DNA of 12,103 nt. Origin: an uncultured Eubacteriales bacterium. GTDB taxonomy: Bacteria > Bacillota > Clostridia > Christensenellales > CAG-138. The translations under genes and the position numbers were made by a program. The notes under the pieces were generated by a model. The model had not been told where the DNA came from. It was given only the letters and a program-made list of their open reading frames with translations, and made no database searches. The stretch lies in contig UQOG01000053.1 of NCBI GenBank assembly GCA_900542615.1, forward strand, positions 1 to 12,103, read 5' to 3'. Of the stretch, positions 1 through 5,489 are shown piece by piece (position 1 is the stretch's first letter; each line of letters begins with the position of its first letter).

Positions 1-25
1 GCCTAAAAGGGCCGCGATCTTCCAT

Positions 26-73
26 TCGCCAGAGGTTTTTCGACAAGCTGAAGGCTGGGCATTGCCCAGCCTT
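26..73 (+). repeat. Partial copy of dispersed hairpin repeat (copy C)
   Basis: Bases 29-53 match the minus strand of 11971-11995 at 23 of 25 positions; both differences are transitions. The shared block contains CGACAAGCTGAAG and runs straight into a 10-bp hairpin (51-73) whose sequence differs from the hairpin at the other copy. Bases 26-43 can form a small bulged helix (TCG-CC / GG-TTTTT-CGA), and the right-hand copy can form an equivalent helix. Upstream of about base 26 the similarity fades, so this copy is truncated or diverged. Its hairpin faces the 3' end of the lipoprotein gene. Confidence 0.6.
51..73 (-). terminator. Hairpin downstream of the lipoprotein gene
   Basis: A perfect 10-bp inverted repeat, AAGGCTGGGC (51-60) and GCCCAGCCTT (64-73), encloses a 3-base loop and lies 44 bases past the lipoprotein stop codon. 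Read on the minus strand it lacks a U-run; read on the plus strand it is followed by TTT. It may stop transcription from either side, perhaps between convergent genes. It is also the terminal hairpin of repeat copy C. Confidence 0.5.
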
Positions 74-117
74 TATGCGAATCGAATTCATTTTTTCATG
101 GGTCCCCAGGCGTCCCC

Positions 118-1113
118 TTAGCTCTGCGCCAGCATGGAACGGATGGCCCGCACCGCCTGGTCCAGGGAATCCATGGATAGCATGGCCCGGTTGCCATAGG
201 GCACGGTCAGCTCGTCGTTATGGATCTGGATAAAACCCTGTACGGGGTTGATGGGGAATATATAATCCTGCTTGGCGTCCGGCCCCTTCAGGGTGAAGAA
301 CAAATAGATCCCGCCTGTCTCCACCTGGGGCGCTTGTTCCGCAGTATAGGGTTCCGCCGCCAGGGTCGCCGCATTGACCATATCCTCGCCCATACCCGGC
401 GCATAGACCAGCTCTACCTGATCCCCATATTTCATGGCGCCCTTGATGCCGCCATAAGCGGTGATCTGTAGCATGGTGGCGGGAATGGTATGCTCCACGG
501 TGGTGCCGTTGCTCTGGGCGTGAAACTGGGTATCCTTCGGCCCTTCCTGGGCCTCTACCCGGCCGATAAAGATATCGTCCGCCGCTTCCACCAGCTCCGC
601 CAGGCCGTCATAATAATATATGGAAGAGGGCGCGCTGATCATGGCGTCCAGCTTGGCCATATCCGCCAGCAGGGTCTCCAGGGAAATGGCAATGCCATCC
701 AAGATCACGGATCCCTGGGACAGGGCCAGCGGTTGGCCGGAAACCAGGGTATAGCCCTGCATATCCTCGGTATGGGGCACATCCTCGCCCTTTTGCAGAT
801 ACAGCAGATAGCTTTCCCCCGCCGTCATGGGCGAGGTGCAGTGGATCACATCCCCCTCCGCCGCCTGGCCGGCCAGCACTTCCTCCACCGTAAGGTCGAA
901 ACAGTTTACGCCCTGGGCGTTTACATGGGTTTGCAGGCAGGTGCCGGATACCACCAAGGAAGCATTGCGATAGTCCTGCCGGGCCCGGGCCAAAAGCCGG
1001 GCTTCACCCGTGCTGCCCGCCGGCAATGCGCAGCCGGCCGTACCCATTCCCAGGCACAACACAGCCATCAGTACCAGGATGGCAACCATCCGTTTTCCGT
1101 ACCGGTACGACAT
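118..1113 (-). CDS. Secreted lipoprotein with two related beta-rich modules, function unknown
   Basis: Predicted 331-residue exported protein. The start is placed at 1113 because AAAGGAG lies just upstream of this ATG; a longer reading from 1143 lacks such a site. The N-terminus is a lipoprotein signal: basic residues (RYGKR), a hydrophobic stretch to about residue 24, then TAGC with Cys28 as the lipidation site. The mature part appears to contain two related halves, about residues 48-155 and 170-328. Each begins with an 'A-x-x-(V/I)-(V/F)-x-G' strand (51-59 and 178-186), has a middle 'V/I-x-x-x-x-G-x-x-x-x-G-D' segment, and then a 'G-x-x-Y-L' strand (98-106 and 267-275). This pattern resembles small secreted beta domains of Gram-positive lipoproteins, but I do not recognise a named family or function. 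It lies 174 bases downstream of recR and probably has its own promoter. Confidence 0.8.
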   Translation of the reverse strand: MSYRYGKRMVAILVLMAVLCLGMGTAGCALPAGSTGEARLLARARQDYRNASLVVSGTCLQTHVNAQGVNCFDLTVEEVLAGQAAEGDVIHCTSPMTAGESYLLYLQKGEDVPHTEDMQGYTLVSGQPLALSQGSVILDGIAISLETLLADMAKLDAMISAPSSIYYYDGLAELVEAADDIFIGRVEAQEGPKDTQFHAQSNGTTVEHTIPATMLQITAYGGIKGAMKYGDQVELVYAPGMGEDMVNAATLAAEPYTAEQAPQVETGGIYLFFTLKGPDAKQDYIFPINPVQGFIQIHNDELTVPYGNRAMLSMDSLDQAVRAIRSMLAQS

Positions 1114-1183
1114 GCGCAACTCCTTTCCGATCCCGGGCGCCACGATGTCGGCGGCGCCTGCATCTTATTCCTCGATTCTCCCT

Positions 1184-1216
1184 GTCTACTATAATAGACG
1201 ATTCAGCTTACCAAAA
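1184..1216 (-). promoter_or_regulatory. Possible promoter with palindromic operator for the lipoprotein gene
   Basis: The 174-base gap between recR and the lipoprotein gene is AT-rich. It holds a 16-base near-palindrome at 1184-1199 (GTCTACTATAATAGAC, one mismatched pair). On the minus strand this contains TATAGT as a -10 candidate (1188-1193), with a poor -35 (TTTTGG, 1211-1216) at 17-base spacing. The palindrome would cover the -10 box, as a repressor site would. The promoter match is weak; the palindrome itself is clear. Confidence 0.35.
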
Positions 1217-1287
1217 GGTTGCGAAAACTTTAAAATTTACGAAAGATTTACAGCCTTTATTCTTAAATATGCCCAGTTTGCCTTTTG

Positions 1288-1881
1288 TTATATCTCCCTG
1301 CGGCCTTCCATGGCCTTATATAGGGTCATTTCGTCAATATATTCCAGATTGCCCCCTATGGGCACCCCATGGGCGATGCGGGTGCACCGCACCCCCTTGC
1401 CCTTGAGGAGCTTAGCCAGATAGACCGCCGTGGCCTCGCCTTCCACATCCGGATTGGTGGCCAGGATCACTTCCCGGATCCCGCCCTGCTCCACCCGGGC
1501 CAGCAGCTCGCCGATGCGCAGATCCTCCGGGCCGATCCCGTCCATAGGGGAAATCGCCCCCCGCAGCACGTGGTATTTCCCGCGGAATTCCCGCATCTTC
1601 TCCATGGCGGCCACGTCCTTGGCCTCCTGCACCACGCAGATCACATCCCCGTCCCGGTTGGGATCCCGGCAGATGGCGCAAGGGTCCTGGCTGGTATATC
1701 CGCCGCATATGGGACAAGGATGCACCTGGTCCCGGGCCCGCTCTATGGCCGCCGCCAATTCCCGGGCGCCGCTCTCCGGCATATCCAGAACGAAGTAGGC
1801 GAGCCGCTGGGCGCTTTTGGTGCCAATGCCAGGCAGCCGGGCCAACTGCTGGGCCAGGGCCTGAATCGGATCCGTTTGCAT
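1288..1881 (-). CDS. recR: Recombination protein RecR
   Basis: RecR is a cytoplasmic DNA-binding protein that acts with RecO (and RecF) to load RecA onto gapped single-stranded DNA. At 197 residues the length is normal. Domains in order: helix-hairpin-helix with LARLPGIGTKSAQRLA (13-28); a four-cysteine zinc finger, CPIC at 56-59 and CAIC at 68-71; a Toprim domain from about residue 79 with VVQEAKD (Glu86) and the ISPMDGIGPEDL segment (110-121); and the conserved ATNPDVEGEATA stretch (141-152). The ATG lies one base after the ybaB stop codon and has no strong ribosome binding site of its own, so translation is probably coupled to ybaB. This adjacency is widespread in bacteria. No convincing terminator follows; the next 170 bases are AT-rich. 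Confidence 0.97.
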   Translation of the reverse strand: MQTDPIQALAQQLARLPGIGTKSAQRLAYFVLDMPESGARELAAAIERARDQVHPCPICGGYTSQDPCAICRDPNRDGDVICVVQEAKDVAAMEKMREFRGKYHVLRGAISPMDGIGPEDLRIGELLARVEQGGIREVILATNPDVEGEATAVYLAKLLKGKGVRCTRIAHGVPIGGNLEYIDEMTLYKAMEGRREI

Positions 1882-1882
1882 A

Positions 1883-2218
1883 CTAGAAGCCCAGGCCCAT
1901 GCCGCCGGTCAGCTTGCCCATTTCCGCGCTCACGGTCTCCTCCGCAGTGCGCAGCGCCTCATTTACCGCCGCCAGGATCATATCCTGCAGCATCTCCAGG
2001 TCCTCCGGATCCACGCAGTCCGGGTCGATCTCCAGGGCCTTGAGCAGCTTGGCGCCGGTGACCGTCGCCTTGACCGCGCCGCCTCCCGCGCTTGCGCTGA
2101 ACTCCCGCTGGGCCAGCTCCTCCTGGAGCTTCGCCATGTTCTGCTGCATTTGTTGGGCCTGCTTCATCAGCTGCTGCATGTTCATTCCGCCTGCGCCCGG
2201 GAATCCTCCCCTTGCCAT
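1883..2218 (-). CDS. ybaB: Nucleoid-associated protein, YbaB/EbfC family
   Basis: Predicted 111-residue YbaB/EbfC protein, a small dimeric DNA-binding protein of the nucleoid. The start at 2218 gives MARGGFPGAGG, a typical Gly-rich N-terminus of Bacillota members. It has GGAGG about 10 bases upstream and a good promoter beyond. The reading frame stays open 80 codons further upstream, but that part is GC-rich repeat sequence with no family similarity. Visible hallmarks are the Met/Gln-rich first helix (MNMQQLMKQAQQMQQNM, 12-28), the GGGAVKATVTG strand (45-55), and the long C-terminal helix ending in a Gly-rich tail (KLTGGMGLGF). It forms an operon with recR. dnaX, often upstream of this pair, is not within this window; instead a long non-coding stretch follows. 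Confidence 0.93.
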   Translation of the reverse strand: MARGGFPGAGGMNMQQLMKQAQQMQQNMAKLQEELAQREFSASAGGGAVKATVTGAKLLKALEIDPDCVDPEDLEMLQDMILAAVNEALRTAEETVSAEMGKLTGGMGLGF

Positions 2219-2257
2219 ACTCGCTAATCCTCCAAATATACATATATATTCAAATAT

Positions 2258-2286
2258 AGTATACCACGTATCCCCGGGGTATGCAA
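2258..2286 (-). promoter_or_regulatory. Sigma-A-like promoter of ybaB-recR
   Basis: On the minus strand TATACT (2258-2263) is preceded by TGG, giving an extended -10 element. TTGCAT (2281-2286) lies exactly 17 bases further upstream as the -35. The 40-base leader leads to the ybaB ribosome binding site and start at 2218. The -10 matches consensus at 5 of 6 positions and the -35 at 3 of 6; the TG extension compensates. Confidence 0.6.
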
Positions 2287-2465
2287 TTGCAACCCATGGC
2301 GATCCATGGGAAAAGCGGGCGGCGCAAGCCCTTCCCCCCCCGCTTCCGCGTTCCCCGCCGCAATCTGCCCCGCAGGGCATCATTCCATAAAAAGGGCACC
2401 TTAGGGACAGCGGCGTGGGAAGCCATCGCCCAAAAGGGGCATATTGAGGCAGCTGCATTGTTCAT

Positions 2466-2499
2466 CGAAGGGAGGCACACCTCGGTAGGTATGCCTCCC
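2466..2499 (+). repeat. Hairpin repeat unit (copy D)
   Basis: CGAA followed by a hairpin: GGGAGGCA (2470-2477) pairs with TGCCTCCC (2492-2499), and inside it ACCT pairs with AGGT around a CGGT loop. Over 31 bases from 2470 it matches 2744-2774 at 27 positions. Of the inner pairs, one A-T becomes G-T (pairing kept) and one is lost. The stretch upstream is only weakly similar to the longer repeat. Confidence 0.7.
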
Positions 2500-2611
2500 C
2501 TCTCTGCCCTTTTGTCGCCCCCCCTCAGAGGCTTTTTCTTGTCCCTTCGGGACAATTCACCTTGTGTCGTCAAATCCCATGAACGCATCCGGGGCGAAGC
2601 CGAACGCCGCC

Positions 2612-2773
2612 AGTGGCAGATGCGGCGAAGCGAACGCCCAGGGCGCAAGGGCGTTGAAGGTTGCCGCTTTTGCGACGACGCACAACGACCTTCCCGAACT
2701 GCGCTGCGGCCTCCGAATCCCCAGGCGGGCGACAGACTGCGAAGGGAGGCACGCCTTGGCCGGTATGCCTCCC
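2612..2773 (+). repeat. Dispersed repeat of about 160 bases with terminal hairpin (copy A)
   Basis: This stretch aligns, with gaps, to the minus strand of 11948-12103. The best block is 2696-2725 against 11991-12020: 25 of 30 bases are identical and all five differences are transitions. The first 40 bases (from AGTGGC, through GCCCAG and GCAAGGG) also align at roughly three quarters identity by eye, and CTTTTGCGA is shared. It ends in the GGGAGGCA/TGCCTCCC hairpin (2744-2773), where copy B has a different stem. It lies about 200 bases past the nagA stop, with the hairpin side facing that gene. Confidence 0.6.
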
Positions 2774-2973
2774 CCTTATTTCCCGTATTCGCCGCAAAGC
2801 CGCCTTCTTCCGGGGCGCAGCGTCCATTTCGCTCCCGTTTGTTCCGGCGCAAGGCGGCCGCTGGGTTCCCATGTCACCGTTCCGAAAGGGGGGCTCCCTT
2901 AAATATGTAGCCTCGCCAACGCGCGGCACATGCCGGTCCCGCGCCCAAGGGGTGGATCAAGCGGTTCCAGCCC

Positions 2974-4104
2974 TCACGACAGCAGCCGGCCGCCAAAGAC
3001 GGTATGCCGCAGGCCCAGCGCCCGGTCCAAGAGCAGGATATCCGCCCGCTTCCCTACTGCAAGGGAACCCACCGCCTGGTCGAGCCCGGCGGAGCGGGCC
3101 GGATTGATGGTGGCCGCCTGCAGGGCGGATTCCAGAGGGATGCCGAAGGATACCGCCTTGCGGAAGCAATCGCTCAGGGGGGTGATGCTGCCCGCAAGGG
3201 AGCCCGTGGCAATGGTAGCGGCGCCGTTGGCCACGGTCACCAGCTGGCCGCCCAGGTCGTATTGCCCCTCCGGCATCCCGCAGGCCCGCATGGCGTCGCT
3301 GATCAGGCAGACGCGGTCCGCCCCAAACAGGGCGAACAGGGCCCGGATCACCGCCGGGTGTAAATGCACCCCATCGCAGATGGCCTCCACATAGGCCCCC
3401 GTGCCGATGGCCGCGCCGATGACCCCGGGGTCCCGGTGATGGAAGGCGCTCATGCCGTTAAAGGCGTGGGTCACATGGTTGGCGCCCTGGGCAAAGGCCG
3501 CCTGGGCCGTGGCGAAATTCGCGCAGGTATGGCCCAAGGATACGTTGACCCGCTGGCTGGCCCGCTGGATAAACGCCAGCCCCCCCGCCAGCTCCGGGGC
3601 CACGGCCAGCACCCGGATCTTGCTGCCGCTGGCTGCCAGGAGCCGCTCAAACATGGCGTAGTCCGGCGGGACGATATAGTCCGGATTTTGGGCGCCCCGC
3701 TTTTCCGGGCTGAAGAAAGGACCTTCCATATAGATGCCCCGCATGGCGGCGCCCCCCTGGCCGGGCTGCTCCATATAGGCCCGGGCGGCGGAAAACACCG
3801 CGGATAGCCGCGCTTCCGGCAGGGCCATGGAGGTGCCCAGGAAGCTGGTGACCCCCCGGCTGAGCAGGAACCGGGCCATGGCGGCAAAGCCCGCCGGGTC
3901 CCCGTCGCTGAAATCCGCCCCCATGGCCCCATGGATGTGGATATCCACAAACCCTGGCACCACATAGCAGCCGGCCGCGTCCAAGGTGTCCCCCTCCCCG
4001 CCGGCCGACGGCCCCAGGGCGGCGATCCGGTCCCCTTGGGTCCATACTTCCAGCGGATGGAACGCCCCGTCCTCACAAAACACCATGCCGTTTACGATGC
4101 GCAT
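2974..4104 (-). CDS. nagA: N-acetylglucosamine-6-phosphate deacetylase
   Basis: NagA removes the acetyl group from GlcNAc-6-phosphate, giving glucosamine-6-phosphate and acetate, in the cytoplasm. At 376 residues the length is typical, with the amidohydrolase TIM-barrel fold. Motifs in order: DIHIHG (54-59, metal-binding histidines), YMEGPF (125-130, metal ligand Glu127), SLGHT (189-193, His192), THAFNGM (212-218, His213), CDGVHLHP (243-250) and LISDAM (267-272, with Asp270 as the expected catalytic acid), then the TGSLAGS segment. The start is supported by GAGGAGGGACGAGG directly before the ATG. The gene begins 12 bases after the gntR stop, so the two form one operon, divergent from the PTS genes. 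Homologues may accept GalNAc-6-P. No U-tract terminator is seen after the stop; hairpin repeats follow. Confidence 0.95.
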   Translation of the reverse strand: MRIVNGMVFCEDGAFHPLEVWTQGDRIAALGPSAGGEGDTLDAAGCYVVPGFVDIHIHGAMGADFSDGDPAGFAAMARFLLSRGVTSFLGTSMALPEARLSAVFSAARAYMEQPGQGGAAMRGIYMEGPFFSPEKRGAQNPDYIVPPDYAMFERLLAASGSKIRVLAVAPELAGGLAFIQRASQRVNVSLGHTCANFATAQAAFAQGANHVTHAFNGMSAFHHRDPGVIGAAIGTGAYVEAICDGVHLHPAVIRALFALFGADRVCLISDAMRACGMPEGQYDLGGQLVTVANGAATIATGSLAGSITPLSDCFRKAVSFGIPLESALQAATINPARSAGLDQAVGSLAVGKRADILLLDRALGLRHTVFGGRLLS

Positions 4105-4116
4105 CCTCGTCCCTCC

Positions 4117-4854
4117 TCATTCGGTCTTTTCGTCAATGTAGTAGGCGGCCTTGAATTTGAATTTGTCTCCCCGCACCACCGTCCGGTGGATCACGATCAG
4201 CTGTTCCCGCTCATGGCAGAACCGCTCGCACAGCATACACGGGATGTGGGCCGGGATCTGGAGCAGCAGCCGCTCCTTCATATTGGCCAGCATGGGGGAC
4301 AGCACCTCGTTGGCGTCCGTGATTTCCATATTGTAGCGGGATTCCAGATAGGCGTATAAGGAACCCTCCCGCAGCACGTCCGGCTCCAGGGCGATGAACC
4401 GGCTTTGCAGCAGATAGCTGGTTTCGATCATAAGAGGAAACGTCTCCGCAGACCGCAGCCGGGTCAGCTTGTGCCACCGGCAACCCCGCGGGAACATATG
4501 CCGAATATTGGTTAGGGAATCCAAATACTTATCGTTTTCGATCAATTCATAATCCAGAATCTGATTTTTAATGAGGATGTGCTGCGCTTTCAGACTGCCG
4601 GCAAAGGAATGGAACTTGGTCAGACGCTGCTCGAATACCTTGGGTTTAACAAAGTTGCCGTTTCCATGGGCTTTGATGATGTAGCCATTTCGATGGAGCT
4701 CTTCCAACGCCGCCCGGATGGTGGAACGGCTCACATGGTAAACCTGGCATAGCACGCGTTCAGCTGGTAAAACCGAGTTTTCCGAATATTCCCCTTTTTG
4801 GATCCTGCCGCGAAGATCCTCGTAAATTTCTTTATAAAGCGGTACTCCGTCCAT
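4117..4854 (-). CDS. GntR/HutC-family transcriptional regulator with UTRA domain
   Basis: Predicted 245-residue effector-responsive repressor, probably sensing an amino-sugar phosphate as NagR/DasR relatives do. The start at 4854 (MDGVPLYKEIYEDL) has GAGGTG six bases upstream; the 30 extra codons upstream fall in the promoter region. Residues 1-70 form the GntR winged helix: LPAERVLCQVYHVSRSTIRAA in the recognition segment, then the wing HGNGNFV (63-69). Residues from about 90 to 240 fit a UTRA ligand domain, with FPLMIETSYLL (139-149) and the closing VVRGDKFKFKAAYY (226-239). It is transcribed away from the PTS genes with nagA directly behind it, the classic layout for a local repressor controlling both directions. 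The effector cannot be read from the sequence. Confidence 0.92.
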   Translation of the reverse strand: MDGVPLYKEIYEDLRGRIQKGEYSENSVLPAERVLCQVYHVSRSTIRAALEELHRNGYIIKAHGNGNFVKPKVFEQRLTKFHSFAGSLKAQHILIKNQILDYELIENDKYLDSLTNIRHMFPRGCRWHKLTRLRSAETFPLMIETSYLLQSRFIALEPDVLREGSLYAYLESRYNMEITDANEVLSPMLANMKERLLLQIPAHIPCMLCERFCHEREQLIVIHRTVVRGDKFKFKAAYYIDEKTE

Positions 4855-4871
4855 AACGACACCTCGATAAA

Positions 4872-4901
4872 AGTATAATATGAAATTTATTCCCCTGTCA
4901 A
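4872..4901 (-). promoter_or_regulatory. Promoter of gntR-nagA
   Basis: On the minus strand a perfect -35 TTGACA (4896-4901) is followed after 18 bases by TATACT (4872-4877). The start of transcription would lie near 4865, only about ten bases before the ATG, so the ribosome binding site (GAGG, 4862-4865) would sit at the very 5' end of the message. Confidence 0.65.
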
Positions 4902-4947
4902 ACCAATCAGACAAGTGGCAAATTGGTATGGTATTTGTTTGCATACC
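4902..4947. promoter_or_regulatory. Candidate operator region for the GntR regulator
   Basis: Two interlocked inverted repeats lie in the divergent control region: ACCAAT (4902-4907) with ATTGGT (4922-4927), and GGTATG (4925-4930) with CATACC (4942-4947). The central ATTGGTAT resembles, from memory, the half-sites bound by NagR-type HutC regulators. The repeats lie directly upstream of the gntR -35 and some 35 bases upstream of the PTS promoter candidate, so one bound protein could affect both. A similar sequence recurs inverted at 6255-6274. Confidence 0.4.
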
Positions 4948-4980
4948 GGTGAGGAATTGGGCCTAAAGCGTGGCCTTCCC

Positions 4981-5009
4981 TTGAAAAGCAGGAGGGAATA
5001 TGACAGAAT
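4981..5009 (+). promoter_or_regulatory. Candidate promoter of the PTS operon
   Basis: TTGAAA (4981-4986, 5 of 6) is followed after 17 bases by CAGAAT (5004-5009, 4 of 6), preceded by TGA as an extended -10. Transcription would begin near 5016, leaving about 27 bases before the TTG start of the EIIA gene. An alternative is a perfect TATAAT at 4874-4879 on the plus strand, which has no recognisable -35. Confidence 0.4.
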
Positions 5010-5022
5010 TGACACATCGGCG

Positions 5023-5036
5023 GGAGGAGGAGGTGG
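5023..5036 (+). promoter_or_regulatory. Ribosome binding site deciding the TTG start of EIIA
   Basis: GGAGGAGGAGGTGG is an unusually long purine-rich site ending six bases before TTG at 5043. No ATG or GTG in this frame is similarly placed, and the protein then begins where EIIA proteins usually begin. Confidence 0.75.
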
Positions 5037-5042
5037 TAAATT

Positions 5043-5489
5043 TTGATTCGTGATCTTATTACAGACGAAACCTATCTAGAAAACGTCAAATGCGGCAGCT
5101 GGGAAGAATTGGTAGACATAGGCGGCGGCTTGCTGGTAAAACAAGGCCGGGTGGAGCCGCGGTTTCTCCAGTCCATAAAGGATACCATTGCGGAATATGG
5201 AAGCTATATGGTGCTGGTGGACGATATCGCGTTCTTCCATGGCAGGCCGGAAGCCGGCGTAAAGGAAATGGCCATGAGCCTGGTCTTGCTGCGGGATCCC
5301 GTATATCTGGGCGAAAAGCGCATTAAAGCGGCGATCACCTTCGCGGCGGTGGATAAAAACAGCCACTTGCAGTTGATGCGGGAGTTGGGCGGATACCTTC
5401 AGGACGAAGGGTTCCTGTCCCTGCTGCGGAACAACGGCAGCAAGCTGGAAATCATGAAAAAACTGCAAGAGGGAGCGGATATGGTATGA
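5043..5489 (+). CDS. PTS sugar transporter subunit IIA, fructose/ascorbate (EIIA-2) type
   Basis: Cytoplasmic phosphoryl carrier that takes phosphate from HPr and gives it to EIIB. At 148 residues it has the normal length of the single-domain EIIA-2 family (as UlaC). His66 in IAFFHGRPEAGV (62-73) lies at the position of the phosphorylated histidine; the common form is 'PHARPE', so Phe-His-Gly is a mild deviation. The C-terminal half keeps AAVDKNSHLQLM (101-112) and a final helix. A TTG start is used, supported by a strong ribosome binding site. The stop overlaps the next start by four bases (ATGA), so translation of the following SIS gene is coupled. First gene of the rightward PTS operon. 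The EIIB and EIIC partners are encoded downstream, and the ascorbate-type EIIC fits this EIIA class. Confidence 0.88.
   Translation: MIRDLITDETYLENVKCGSWEELVDIGGGLLVKQGRVEPRFLQSIKDTIAEYGSYMVLVDDIAFFHGRPEAGVKEMAMSLVLLRDPVYLGEKRIKAAITFAAVDKNSHLQLMRELGGYLQDEGFLSLLRNNGSKLEIMKKLQEGADMV

Larger units (their letters stand above)
2287..2973. other. Gene-free 690-base region of hairpins and repeats
   Basis: No believable gene lies between the ybaB promoter and the nagA stop. Open frames exist on both strands but are Arg/Pro-rich, mutually overlapping, and lack ribosome binding sites and family motifs. Visible structures include: a perfect inverted repeat CCCATGG-CGAT-CCATGGG (2293-2310); TGCCC-CGCA-GGGCA (2366-2379); two related 30-base hairpins (2470-2499 and 2744-2773); TTGTCCC-TTC-GGGACAA (2539-2555) just after a CAGAGG-C-TTTTTC block like that of copy C; a direct repeat of GGCGAAGC followed by GAACGCC (2593-2608 and 2624-2638); AACGCCC/GGGCGTT (2633-2655); and GCCGCCTT/AAGGCGGC (2799-2858). 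It looks like an accumulation point of dispersed non-coding elements. Confidence 0.7.

Noticed and set aside
1114..1143. Longer start of the lipoprotein gene
   Set aside because: The ATG at 1113 has AAAGGAG at good spacing and gives a normal lipoprotein signal; the upstream start has no such site.
490..1194. Plus-strand frames opposite the lipoprotein gene
   Set aside because: His/Gln/Gly-rich composition typical of an antisense shadow; the minus-strand protein has a signal peptide, lipobox and ribosome binding site.
2219..2458. N-terminal extension of the YbaB frame by 80 codons
   Set aside because: It crosses the promoter and repeat sequence and has no family similarity; the start at 2218 has a proper ribosome binding site and a typical YbaB N-terminus.
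2593..2638. Possible CRISPR-like array from the GGCGAAGC repeats
   Set aside because: Only two imperfect 15-16 base units with a 15-base spacer, and no cas genes; this is ordinary local duplication.
2250..2910. Long open frames on both strands (about 200 residues each) between ybaB and nagA
   Set aside because: They overlap each other, are rich in Arg, Pro and Ser, have no ribosome binding sites or recognisable motifs, and run straight through the hairpins and repeats. They are products of GC-rich non-coding sequence.
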